The notes under the pieces were generated by a model. The model saw nothing but the letters and a program-made list of their open reading frames with translations. It had not been told where the DNA came from and ran no database searches. Positions 18,402 to 28,300 of a stretch of 64,000 nt of DNA are shown piece after piece. Source of the DNA: Candidatus Sulfotelmatobacter sp. (GTDB lineage Bacteria > Acidobacteriota > Terriglobia > Terriglobales > Acidobacteriaceae); the NCBI GenBank assembly GCA_030041475.1, contig JASHNU010000063.1, positions 1 through 64,000 on the forward strand. The letters run 5' to 3'. Numbering within the stretch: position 1 is the first letter of the stretch; every line of letters begins with the position of its first letter. The position numbers and the translations under genes are program-made.

Positions 18402-19136
18402 ATGAAACCATTCTCACTATCGCTCGCCATCGCGATGCTGTGGAGCCTGCTGAGTTTCTCCGCGGCCTACGCCCAACAGCCGGCTGATGCCCTTGACTCC
18501 GTGTTGAAAAAGATGGACGAAGCGGCCGCGAGCTTTCGCACCACGCAGGCTGACTTCGAGTGGGACCGCTACGAGCGAGTCATCGACGAAGTGGACGACG
18601 TACAAACCGGCACCATCTACTATCGCCGCAATGGGAAAGACATCGAGATGAAGGCCGACATCAAGATGGTGGGCAACGCTCCCGGCCAACTTAAACCCGA
18701 ACCGAAATATGTCCTGTTCAGCGACGGCAAGATTCGCATGTACCAGCCCAAGCCCGACCAGGTGACCGAATACGACCTGGGCAAGAACAGTTCCGATTTC
18801 GAGAGTTACCTCGCGCTCGGTTTCGGCGGCAGCGGGCAAGACCTGGTCAAGGAGTTCGACGTAACATATGTCGGTCCGGAAAAGATCAACGGAGTGGTCA
18901 CGACGCAGTTGCGACTGGTGCCCAAGTCGACGCGCCTGCGAAACAACTTCAAGCAGATCCTTCTCTGGATCGATCTCGACAAAGGCATCTCGGTGCAGCA
19001 GAAATTCATCGAGACGCAGGGCGACTACCGGCTGGCGAAGTACTCGAATATTCAGGTGAACGGCAAAAGGATTCCCGACGAGGTTTTCCGGCTGAAGACC
19101 ACGGGCAAGACGCAGACGATCATATCGGGGCGGTAA
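18402..19136 (+). CDS. LolA-like outer-membrane lipoprotein carrier
   Basis: 244 residues with a signal peptide (about 1-25, ending AAYAQ). The fold signature is a run of beta strands with GTIYYRRNGKDIEMKADI, KYVLFSDGKIRMYQP and WIDLDKGISVQQKF, as in LolA/LolB-like periplasmic carriers. It probably shuttles lipoproteins or another lipid across the periplasm. ATG 18402 is preferred over the TTG at 18399. LolA and relatives are poorly conserved, so the exact cargo is uncertain. Confidence 0.75.
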   Translation: MKPFSLSLAIAMLWSLLSFSAAYAQQPADALDSVLKKMDEAAASFRTTQADFEWDRYERVIDEVDDVQTGTIYYRRNGKDIEMKADIKMVGNAPGQLKPEPKYVLFSDGKIRMYQPKPDQVTEYDLGKNSSDFESYLALGFGGSGQDLVKEFDVTYVGPEKINGVVTTQLRLVPKSTRLRNNFKQILLWIDLDKGISVQQKFIETQGDYRLAKYSNIQVNGKRIPDEVFRLKTTGKTQTIISGR

Positions 19137-19165
19137 GTGGTTGAATATAAAGAGGAAGTAGTGTG

Positions 19166-19194
19166 CTGAGATTTGCACACGGGGGCGCTATACT
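19166..19194 (+). promoter_or_regulatory. Promoter for the small gene at 19223
   Basis: CTGAGA (19166-19171), a 17-base spacer, TATACT (19189-19194), followed 29 bases later by the ATG at 19223. Confidence 0.5.
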
Positions 19195-19222
19195 GAGGCC
19201 TCATCCTCCGTTGGGTTCATTC

Positions 19223-19438
19223 ATGGCCAAAGTTTTTACCATTCCAGTCCCTCCGAAATTAGGCAGCCGGCGGCGCGAGCGCACTTCCGATCCTCGCTAC
19301 GTAGACGGGCAGCGCGTGCTGGTCGAAGCCATGCGGTATCTGGCGCAGGCCGATCCGGTGAAGAACCGGGCCGCTATCCAGCTGATCTCCGAGCACGTGC
19401 GCACGCGCTTCCGCATGAGCGACTCGCCGCTAGGATAA
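19223..19438 (+). CDS. Small basic protein of unknown function
   Basis: 71 residues from ATG 19223, with a basic patch GSRRRERTSDPRYVDGQR and a helical C-terminal half. No signal peptide or membrane segment. The frame is open to 19163, but the promoter at 19166-19194 excludes that longer start. A terminator follows. Confidence 0.55.
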   Translation: MAKVFTIPVPPKLGSRRRERTSDPRYVDGQRVLVEAMRYLAQADPVKNRAAIQLISEHVRTRFRMSDSPLG

Positions 19439-19497
19439 GGTTCCCGAACTCACGCGCGCCGGTCACCTTATTTGACGCTATTTGACGCTCAAGAAAA

Positions 19498-19520
19498 CGG
19501 GGCGGAAGAACTCCGCCCCG
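19498..19520. terminator. Bidirectional intrinsic terminator
   Basis: A nine-pair stem CGGGGCGGA/TCCGCCCCG with a five-base loop lies between the convergent genes ending at 19438 and 19547. It is followed by ATTTATTTT on the plus strand and GTTTTCTTG on the minus strand. Just before it, TATTTGACGCT occurs twice in tandem. Confidence 0.8.
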
Positions 19521-19546
19521 CATTTATTTTCGGCCGTACCGCCTGC

Positions 19547-22500
19547 CTAGAACGTGTAGCGCACGCCAAACTCCATCACGCGCGGATTTGACAGCGTTGA
19601 ACTGAAGTTGCCAAAGCTGCCCACTGTCGCCAGGGATGTGTTGCCGTTGATCGACATGGTGCCCACGTCGAAGCGCGGCGTGTTGGTCAGGTTATAGAGC
19701 GACCAGTTGAAGGTCAACACCTGGCCTTCGTGGACGACGAAATTCTTTAGCAGGTTTGTGTCTATGTTGAAAGTACCCGGACCGCGCATACCGTTGCGCA
19801 TTCCCGCCTCGCCGGGGAACTCGGCACGAAACAGGTTGATAGCCGCGTTTGGGTTAGTAGCGGCGTCGGTGATCCCGGGATCTTGAAATACGTTCGGACC
19901 GGTGAAACCGCTGGATTGCTGAACCATGTAGCTGCCGGTCTTGGGCAATGCCTTGCCTACAGGCACGGCCGGACTTTCCAGATTGAAGTTGGTGGCCCAT
20001 GCCGGGCTAAAAAGGGTAAAGGGATATCCCGTGGACCAGCGCCAGATTGCGGACCACGTCCAGCCCCCGAGTACGGCGTTGCCGATCCGCCCCATGTTGG
20101 CAGCAAAGCGCTTGCCCCTTCCCAGGGGCAACTCATAGAACCAGTTGGCATTGATGATGTGCGTCGTGTCGAAATCGGAGAGAGCGCGATTCTGATTGGG
20201 AAACCAGGAATTAATGATCTGGCTGCCCAGGCCGAAGCCCTCAAACTCGCTGATGCGCTCGGCGTTGGACCCCATGTCGATGGACTTGGAGTATGTGTAG
20301 TTGATGTCGAATTCCAACCCCCCTGATTTGTGCCGCAGGCTGAACTGGCCGGCGTTATAAGCGCTGTTGCCGACGCTGCGCCACGCGAAGAGTGAGGAAT
20401 ATTGGGAGTCGTAGAAATCGTATCCGGCGGTTTGTGTTCCGTTCAGCGTGGCGCAGGCGGGGTAACAAGAATCGGCATAGACCAGCCCGGGAACGTCGGC
20501 GTACTCGATGGCCGTGGTTTCATTCCCTGCATAGCAGGCGAACAGATCATACATGGCCTGGGTAGCAGTTACATGGAACAGCAGTCCGTTTATCCCCGGG
20601 AGCGTGGGGCCGCAGATCGTGCCGGGACTGCCAATTTCCCCGCCCAGCTGCGTAATGGAAAGCCCGGCCGCAGCCGGAAATAAGTCTTCCCAGTAATTGG
20701 TCCCGACCGAGGCGGCACTGATGTTCTGGATGGGAGTGCCCTGGTAGTACTGCTTGGCCAAAGCCTGCACGGCCTGGAAGTAGGTCGTACCGGTTTTCGG
20801 ATCGCGCATGTTCACCGGTTCGGCCAGATCTTCCTCCTGAAGCAAACGATGCGCGAAACGTCCAATGTATGAGGCCTCGAATACGAAATTCGAGGGTAGC
20901 TGACGCGTGATGGAGAAATCGATCACATGCGAGTAGGGAGTCTTTAGCTTGTCATCCAGCCCCCACGCGATAGCAAATCCACCCAGGCCGGGGCCGGAGG
21001 GTGGAGTGACCGGAAGAGCTGGCCCAGGCGCCGGTTCGACGATAGGGCAGGGAGCTGTGGGACACACGCCGGTCGTCGTTGCGCTCGTCGTGGGAATCGT
21101 GTTCAAGCCAGAGTAGCGCGCCGAGCCATCCACGCTTTGAACGCCGGCGACGTTGGAGATTGAGGTCGTCAAGCCAAATGAGCCGTTGCGATCGAAAGTA
21201 TTGGTCACGCCTTCGCCAAAGTGATCGAAGTAGATGCCATACCCGGCACGGATGGAGGTCATGCCGTCACCGCCCCACAACTTTCTCCAGAACCCGCTGT
21301 CTGCCTTGGGCGAATAGGCAACCGCAACGCGCGGAGCAAAATTGTTGTAATCCCATGCCCAGTAGGGCGATCCGCCATTGGCCGGACCGCTGAGGTTGAA
21401 CTGGATGGAAGGCTCGTAAGCCTGGCCCTCGGCAGCATTCAGACCGCGCTGCAGGAACCAATTGTGCAGGCTGATGGTTGGGGCAGACTGCAAGCCGGTC
21501 GTTTCATACGGCGGCTGCAACAACGAATAACGCAGACCATAGGTGAACGTCAGATTGGGCTTGATCCGCCACTGGTCCTGAGCGTAGCCCTCGTATTCAT
21601 TGTCGCGGAAGTGGCGCGGAACCAGTTGACCTTGAGGAATCAGTTGCAAGGTTTGGCTGTTGATAGGTTTCTGCTCGTAGTTGGAAAAGACCTCCGTGAT
21701 CAGACCGGCCATTGCAGCCATGGAAAAGTCGTAACTGGTGCCGAAGCTTGACTCCACGGCGGGGAATCCGAAGGCTCCGGGATCCAGGCTGCTTCCCGTG
21801 TTGGCTATAGCCGAAAAGTTCAGCCAGTACACGTTCGTCTGGCCGTAGAAAAAGTTTTCTTCGTTTGATTGCCGAAGGTTGTCGACCAATCTGTAATTCG
21901 CACCAAACTGAAGCGTGTGATTGCCAATGACTTTGGTCAGGTCGTCGACGATGTTTTTCACCGGCACGTGGGTGTTGACGGTCGGTGTCTCAGCGGTGAG
22001 GTTATCCATGCCGCGAAAGTCGATATATTGCTGGGTCTGCAGGCCCGCGTCGTTGATCAACTGGCTGGTATATCCGAAACGGAAGTTATTGATCAGAGTA
22101 GTGCTGAGGGTAGCGGTATAGCCCACGGTGAACCCTTTGTTGTTGATGTGCGAAACCTGCATTTGCGGCTGGCCGGGGAACTGCTCGCCGCCGGAGTTGG
22201 TAGCTTCATTGGTGTCGCCTGCGGGCGCAAACGGATTGGCAGCTCGATCGTTGTTGATGATTCCGCGCACAAACAAGCTGTGGTTGCCGTCTCGGGTGAG
22301 CCTGTAATCAAGCTTGACGACAAAAGCGTTCTCGTTCAGAGGCAAAGGAGATGGGAACGTAAAGCCGCGGAAATCGAGGCCAAAACCTACAGCGTCAGTG
22401 TTAGGCATCTGATACTGACAAAAAAGCTGAGAAGAATTCGGGTTACAACCGGTGGCGCTAGCCAAAAGCGGATTGGGACCCGGCCCCAGGGGGCAAGTCC

Positions 22501-23611
22501 CGGTCGTGCTGCAATTGGGGTCCATCGATTCGACGTTGGCCGCGGTCAGGGTCGTAATCCCACTCGCGCCACACTCAGTGGGGACTTGGCAGGGATACGC
22601 AATGCTGCCGATACGAAGATTGGCGTCGGGCACAACACGGTCCACCTGCAGATCCTCACGCTGGCGCTTGCCTTCGTAGTCGACAAAGAAGAACAAGCGG
22701 TCCTTGATGATCGGCCCTCCGACATTGGCGCCGAAGGTGTTGCGCAAAAGGAACGACGGTTTATTGGGCTCGAGCGCCCCAACTTCCGTGGCCTTGTTGA
22801 ACCAGTCGTTGGCCGGAGTAAAGTTTGGCCGGTTCAGGATAAAGAGACCGCCATGGATGCGATTGGTGCCGCTCTTGGTCACGAGAGACACCTGTCCGCC
22901 GGAGGACCGGCCGGTATCGGCGTCAGAGTTGCTGGTGGTGACCTTGAATTCCTCCAGGGCGTCGAGGGGAACGCGAATAGCTCCCTTGAAAGCCGTACCG
23001 AGAAGTTGGTCGTTGTTGTCGACGCCATCGAGAACGACGTTGGTCTGGTCGCTGCGCGCGCCGTTCACGGAGCCTTGACGGCTGTCGGCAGCAGAGTCAA
23101 TGCTATTGCCGTTTCCCGTGAACACCACACCCGGTTGCAGGCTGAGAATTCCGGTAGGGTCGCGGCCTTCGAAGGGGAGATTGGCGATCTGCTCGGCGCC
23201 GAAGGCGTGGCCCATACTAGCGTCCTGAGTATTGACGAGGGGCGCGGCGCTCGTCACTTCCACTGTTATTGTTCCGCCCGTCACCTGCATCGTGATGTTC
23301 AATGTGGCTGGGGTGGCGACCATCAGTTCCATGCCGGTCTGGTTCATGGTGGCGAAACCAGTGGCGTTCACGGTGATGTCGTACTTGGCAGGTGGCAGCT
23401 CGAGGAACTGATAATTGCCGGCATCGCCGCTCTTAGTCGTCCGGCTGAACCCTGTGGCCGGGTTGGTGATGGTGACGGTGGCTCCAGCGACGACAGCTCC
23501 CTTGGGGTCGTAAACGGTGCCATGCAACGAAGTGGTTGCCGTCTGCGCCAGCGCGAACGTGCCGAGGAAAACGCCTGCCAACAAAGTCCACAGCCATGAG
23601 CCGGAACGCAT
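19547..23611 (-). CDS. Oar-like TonB-dependent outer-membrane receptor
   Basis: 1354 residues. Signal peptide (about 1-22), then a carboxypeptidase-regulatory-like beta-sandwich (about 25-110: GTVYDPKGAVVAGATVTITNP ... GNYQFLELPP), a plug region (about 130-250 with RSDQTNVVLDGVDNND and TSNSDADTGRSSGGQVSLVTK), and a long beta-barrel ending in the aromatic GVRYTF needed for outer-membrane insertion. The ATG is preceded by AGGAG. Such receptors are very numerous in Acidobacteriota. The substrate is unknown; plant-polysaccharide or peptide uptake and adhesion are possible roles. Confidence 0.9.
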   Translation of the reverse strand: MRSGSWLWTLLAGVFLGTFALAQTATTSLHGTVYDPKGAVVAGATVTITNPATGFSRTTKSGDAGNYQFLELPPAKYDITVNATGFATMNQTGMELMVATPATLNITMQVTGGTITVEVTSAAPLVNTQDASMGHAFGAEQIANLPFEGRDPTGILSLQPGVVFTGNGNSIDSAADSRQGSVNGARSDQTNVVLDGVDNNDQLLGTAFKGAIRVPLDALEEFKVTTSNSDADTGRSSGGQVSLVTKSGTNRIHGGLFILNRPNFTPANDWFNKATEVGALEPNKPSFLLRNTFGANVGGPIIKDRLFFFVDYEGKRQREDLQVDRVVPDANLRIGSIAYPCQVPTECGASGITTLTAANVESMDPNCSTTGTCPLGPGPNPLLASATGCNPNSSQLFCQYQMPNTDAVGFGLDFRGFTFPSPLPLNENAFVVKLDYRLTRDGNHSLFVRGIINNDRAANPFAPAGDTNEATNSGGEQFPGQPQMQVSHINNKGFTVGYTATLSTTLINNFRFGYTSQLINDAGLQTQQYIDFRGMDNLTAETPTVNTHVPVKNIVDDLTKVIGNHTLQFGANYRLVDNLRQSNEENFFYGQTNVYWLNFSAIANTGSSLDPGAFGFPAVESSFGTSYDFSMAAMAGLITEVFSNYEQKPINSQTLQLIPQGQLVPRHFRDNEYEGYAQDQWRIKPNLTFTYGLRYSLLQPPYETTGLQSAPTISLHNWFLQRGLNAAEGQAYEPSIQFNLSGPANGGSPYWAWDYNNFAPRVAVAYSPKADSGFWRKLWGGDGMTSIRAGYGIYFDHFGEGVTNTFDRNGSFGLTTSISNVAGVQSVDGSARYSGLNTIPTTSATTTGVCPTAPCPIVEPAPGPALPVTPPSGPGLGGFAIAWGLDDKLKTPYSHVIDFSITRQLPSNFVFEASYIGRFAHRLLQEEDLAEPVNMRDPKTGTTYFQAVQALAKQYYQGTPIQNISAASVGTNYWEDLFPAAAGLSITQLGGEIGSPGTICGPTLPGINGLLFHVTATQAMYDLFACYAGNETTAIEYADVPGLVYADSCYPACATLNGTQTAGYDFYDSQYSSLFAWRSVGNSAYNAGQFSLRHKSGGLEFDINYTYSKSIDMGSNAERISEFEGFGLGSQIINSWFPNQNRALSDFDTTHIINANWFYELPLGRGKRFAANMGRIGNAVLGGWTWSAIWRWSTGYPFTLFSPAWATNFNLESPAVPVGKALPKTGSYMVQQSSGFTGPNVFQDPGITDAATNPNAAINLFRAEFPGEAGMRNGMRGPGTFNIDTNLLKNFVVHEGQVLTFNWSLYNLTNTPRFDVGTMSINGNTSLATVGSFGNFSSTLSNPRVMEFGVRYTF

Positions 23612-23829
23612 TGGTGATCTCCTAACCCGAACCTTACCTGGACGGGTCTGATTTTTTCCAAATAGTGCTTGCCCAAGGCTTTTGCTGAGGACGGAAACCC
23701 TGGGGACCTGATGGGGGCATATTGTGCAACTTGGCAGCCACGATGTTCAAGTCGAATTTTCAAGGGAATGGACGAGACTGTAAGGTTTAACTACGCAGTT
23801 TCACAGGTGCGGTTTCCAGATCTGGAAGT

Positions 23830-25263
23830 TTATTCACGTGGTTGGAAGAGGGCGGAGGCCAACAGAATCACCACGGGATAGCATTCCAGCGTGTAGCGGG
23901 GCTCGGGATTTTCGAGAGTTCCCAGGAACGCCGAGCGCAACAATAGAAACCAAACAAATAATCCAACGCCAAGAAACTTATGGCAGCGGAGCACTCCAGC
24001 AGCCGCCATGGCCACATAAAGCAGGTTGATGAGTCCGAAGCCCAGGCTGACGGCAAGCCAGCCTGCGTCGTCGTCGAGTTCCCACCAGCGCGGATCGGCT
24101 GGCAGGAGTTCGGTGCGCGGGCGCAGCCACATGTCGGCGATACGCAACGCCGGCAGCCACACGTAGTAGCGCAGGGCAGACGCATGTACCCGATCCCTGG
24201 CCAGCGCCGCAAAGCGGGCATCGAGTTCCGGCGTCAAATCGTGATCGCTGTTGTAATCGGTGAAGAGTTGTCTGGTTTCGTCGCGTTGCTGTGGCGAATC
24301 GAAAGCGCGGTTGGGCAGGCGGGAGATGTCAATTTGCTCTCCGGGCACGTTCCAGTAGATTTCCTGGACGGAGACATAATCGGCGATCCAGGTCTTGACC
24401 CAGTGGTTGAAGCCGCTCATCGGCGGTTCGTCGGCGTCATTGGCGTAGCGCGGCGCCAGCGGCTGGAAGCGATGCATCGTGTGCAGGTTCCGCAACGTCC
24501 AGGGAACCAGGGGTGTGAGGGCGCCAACGGCGACGAGGACTCCCGCCCAGAGGATGGCAGCCGCGTTGCGATTTCGCTTGGAGCGCAAGGCGCGAAGAAG
24601 CATACAGAGCAGATACGTGCCTATAGCTATAAGCAAAAGGCCGCCGTCGGGTCGCAGCAGGATGGCAGCGCCGACCGACAGCCCGCAGGCTAGCCAAATC
24701 CATTTCCCGGAGATGCGCGACCTGCCGTCATCCCGTTCTCCCGCCGCGGCTTTATCCCTTCCCAAGCCGCGCATGGCCAGATCCAGGGCCAGAGCGGTGA
24801 ATAAAATTTCCAGGGTTTCGGTCAGCGCCGTGGCTGCGTAGTTGGCGAGGAAGGGGCAAATGGCGGCCAGAAGAAATGCAGGCTTCGCAGCGCGTGGTGA
24901 AAACAGGCGCCGTGCGAGATCGGCAATCAGGAAGCAGGTACCGAGATCGAAGAGCACCTGCACCAGCAAAACGACGCGAAAATTTTCCGCGCCGAACAAT
25001 GCGAAAATGACGACCAGAAACGCAGGATATCCCGGCAGCCGGGAAAGAGTCGGCACGATTGCGCCGGAGTTGGTGATGCCGTAAATGCCGTGCTGGAGCC
25101 AGTTTTCCGCAATGTTTGCATAGAACCGGGAGTCATCCACGACCGCGGGGAATTCGAGTACAAACAACAACCGCAGAGCCACAGCGGCCAGAGTGACCGC
25201 GAGGAAAAACCGGGCGTCATTCCGTACGCCTTTCCGCGCTTCGTTCCGCACTAGTTCGCGCAC
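23830..25263 (-). CDS. Membrane glycosyltransferase, GT39/ArnT-like (GT-C fold)
   Basis: 477 residues from a GTG start. About ten transmembrane helices. The first periplasmic loop carries VVDDSRFYANIAENWLQHG, the acidic-pair motif typical of GT-C enzymes that use polyprenyl-phosphate sugars. A larger soluble insertion lies at about 290-390. It probably adds a sugar to a lipid or protein on the periplasmic side. It is divergent from the fusion protein at 25396, which also handles polysaccharide. Confidence 0.75.
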   Translation of the reverse strand: MRELVRNEARKGVRNDARFFLAVTLAAVALRLLFVLEFPAVVDDSRFYANIAENWLQHGIYGITNSGAIVPTLSRLPGYPAFLVVIFALFGAENFRVVLLVQVLFDLGTCFLIADLARRLFSPRAAKPAFLLAAICPFLANYAATALTETLEILFTALALDLAMRGLGRDKAAAGERDDGRSRISGKWIWLACGLSVGAAILLRPDGGLLLIAIGTYLLCMLLRALRSKRNRNAAAILWAGVLVAVGALTPLVPWTLRNLHTMHRFQPLAPRYANDADEPPMSGFNHWVKTWIADYVSVQEIYWNVPGEQIDISRLPNRAFDSPQQRDETRQLFTDYNSDHDLTPELDARFAALARDRVHASALRYYVWLPALRIADMWLRPRTELLPADPRWWELDDDAGWLAVSLGFGLINLLYVAMAAAGVLRCHKFLGVGLFVWFLLLRSAFLGTLENPEPRYTLECYPVVILLASALFQPRE

Positions 25264-25395
25264 CGAGCGAATGATAGCGCGTTTGCGGCCATCCCGCAGA
25301 AGCGAAAGCGCATCGAATCAGAAATCGGCTCACCCCGCACCCGCGAGAATTGACCCTGTCCCGCACACGGCATACGATAAACCTGCCGTTTCCCC

Positions 25396-28300
25396 ATGGC
25401 TGAACCGGTCTTCTACGATCCCCGACGCGCCCGCTGGAAACGCCTGCGGCGGCTGTTTGACGTGCTGGCGGTGAGCGTTTCCGCGCTGGTCATTTTTTTC
25501 GTCTACACCGCTTTGAAGGATGAGCCGCTGCCGGGATTGCTGTTCTCTCCGCAAAAGCGAGCCTTCAAAGCTCTGAAGGAGAGCGAAAAAGACAAGGCGC
25601 GTGAGCGGCAGAAGCGGCTGGCTGCACGCTCGCATCGCAAGTCGAAGCTGGCCGCGTCACAGGTCAAGCTCAATCAGGAAGAAGGAATTCGCGCCGCGTT
25701 TTACGTGCCGTGGGATGCCGCCAGCTTCTCGTCTCTGCGCGATTACGCTCGCCAGATCGATATTCTTTATCCCGACTGGCTGCATGTGTTGACGCCGGAC
25801 GGCCGCCTGCAAGCCATCGATGATCAGACCAACAAGTTTTTTGATGTGGTGAAAAGCGGCGTGGTTCGCCCCGTCGACGACCGCGTCATGCCGTTCCTGA
25901 ATGCCGAAGACCCCGGCATGGAAGTCTTCCCCATGGTGAACAACTTTGACGAAGTCGACTGGGTCGGCGACATCGTTGGGTTTCTGAATAATCCCGATGC
26001 GCGCAAGGCGTTTCGCCAGCAGGCGGCGCAATTCCTCTCGTCCGGCCGCTTCCGTGGCCTCATGATCGACTTAGAGGCCTTCCCCGCCAGCGGCCAACCG
26101 GGCTACGTCGCGCTACTGCAGGAACTGTCGGGTGATTTGCATGCCCGCGGCATGAAGCTCTATGTTGCCGTGCCGCCGCACAACGGAGAGTACGATTATC
26201 CCGCGATTGCGGCCGCAGCCGATGGCGTGGTGCTCATGAATTACGACGAGCACTTTCCCGGAGCGGCTTCAGGACCGGTGGCCTCGCAGGACTGGTTTGT
26301 CCAGAACCTGAATTTCGCCAAGACAGTCATACCACAGGAAAAGATCATCTGCGCCATCGCCGATTACGGCTACGACTGGGTGCTCAAACCGAAGAAAGGA
26401 AAATTGCCCGCCGAAGTGCACGACGTAAGCGTCAGTGTGCAGGAGGCGTGGCTGGCGGCGCGCGACTCCGATGTGGACGTCAATTTCGACGACGACGCGA
26501 TGAATCCGCACTTCAGCTATCTGGATGAGCGCGGTTTGCGGCACGATATCTGGTTCCTCGACGCGGTCACGGCGCTGAACCATATGCGGGCGGCGCAGAC
26601 GCTGGGCATTCAGACCTTCGCGCTCTGGCGGTTGGGCGGCGAAGACCGCTCCCTGTGGCGAATTTGGGATGTGCCCGGCGATCTCGGCGCGGTCGACAAG
26701 TTAAAAGACGTACCGCCCGGAGCCGACGTCGACATGGAGGGGCAGGGCGAAATTCTGCGGATCGAAGACAAACCGTCGCACGGCACGCGCGATTTGACCG
26801 TCGACGCCGACAGCCACCTGATCACCGACGAAGTCTTTCAGACCCTGCCAGAACCCTACCGTGTGGGTCGCTACGGATACAGCCCAAACAAGGTGGCGAT
26901 CACATTCGATGACGGCCCCGACCCGGAGTGGACGCCGAGAATTCTAGACGTGCTCAAGGCAAAGCACGCGACGGCGACTTTTTTTCTCATCGGCATTCAG
27001 ACCGACAAATTTTCTGGCATCGCGAAGCGCATCTACCGGGAAGGCCACACGATTGGTAATCACACTTTCACACATCCTGATGTGAGTAACATTTCGACCT
27101 CGTACATGAAGGTGGAGCTCAATCTCACGGAGCGGCTTTTCGCCAGCCTAGTGGGAGTTCGCGCCACCCTGATGCGGCCGCCCTATGCGATCGATGAGGA
27201 GCCGGACACGGCCGACCAGGTACGCCCGCTCGAGATTCCGCAGGAGATGGGCTACATCACGGTGGGCAACCGGATCGATCCCAACGACTGGAGCGACGTG
27301 CCCCGGCGCCGCACGGCGGAAGAAATCACGTCGTATGTGCTGGAGCACCTGCCGCCATGCCGGGTCGAGGATCTGCGCTGCGGCAACATTGTGCTGCTGC
27401 ATGATGGCGGCGGCAATCGCGCCGAGACGGTGCGCGCCCTGCCTATGATTATTGACGGCATCCGCGCCCGCGGCTACGAGATTGCGCCGGTGTATGAACT
27501 GCTGGGCAAGACGCGTGCGGACGTGATGGCTCCGCTGCCTGCAGGAGAGCTGTGGGCGGCGAGGCTGGACCGCATGGGCTTCTGGCTGTTCGACGTAGGC
27601 GTTGTTGGCATCGCCTGGATCTTTTTGGTGGGCGATCTGCTCATGACTGGGCGACTGCTCTTCATTGGCGCGTCTGCGGTGTACGACCGGCTGCGGGAGA
27701 GAATCTTTGGCCGGCCGGCGGAAGTTGCATCCTACAAGCCGAAAGTTGAGGTTCTGATTCCGGCATACAATGAAGAGAAAGTCATCGAGCGCACGGTGCG
27801 CGCGGCGCTAAATTCGAGTTATCCGAATCTGCGCGTGATTGTGATCGACGACGGATCGAAAGACCGCACGCTCGAAGTGGCGCGCCGGGCGTTTGCGGCC
27901 GAGGCCGCCGCGGGAACGGTTCTGATTCTCAGCAAGCCGAATTCAGGCAAGGCCGAAGCGCTCAATTACGGCATCGAGCACATTGGCGACGCCGAGCTTT
28001 TCGTCGGCATCGACGCCGATACGATCATCGCGCCCGACGCCATTTCCCGACTCGTGCCGCATTTCATCAATCCCAAAGTCGGAGCCATTGCCGGCAATGC
28101 GAAAGTGGGCAATCGCGTGAATTTGTGGACGCGGTGGCAGGCGTTGGAATACATCACCAGCCAGAATTTTGAACGGCGCGCGCTCGACGTGCTGGGTGCG
28201 GTGAGCGTGGTGCCGGGAGCGATTGGCGCGTGGCGAGTTTCGGCGGTGCGCGAAGCCGGCGGCTTTCACGTAGATACGGTTGCCGAAGACGCCGACCTCA

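Noticed and set aside
21869-23599. Plus-strand open frame of 576 codons
   Set aside because: Entirely antisense to the first receptor gene, with no domain, signal or ribosome site; a shadow of GC-rich codon use. The same holds for the 393-codon frame opposite atpA (32514-33695) and the 368-codon frame opposite the phosphatase (14098-15204).
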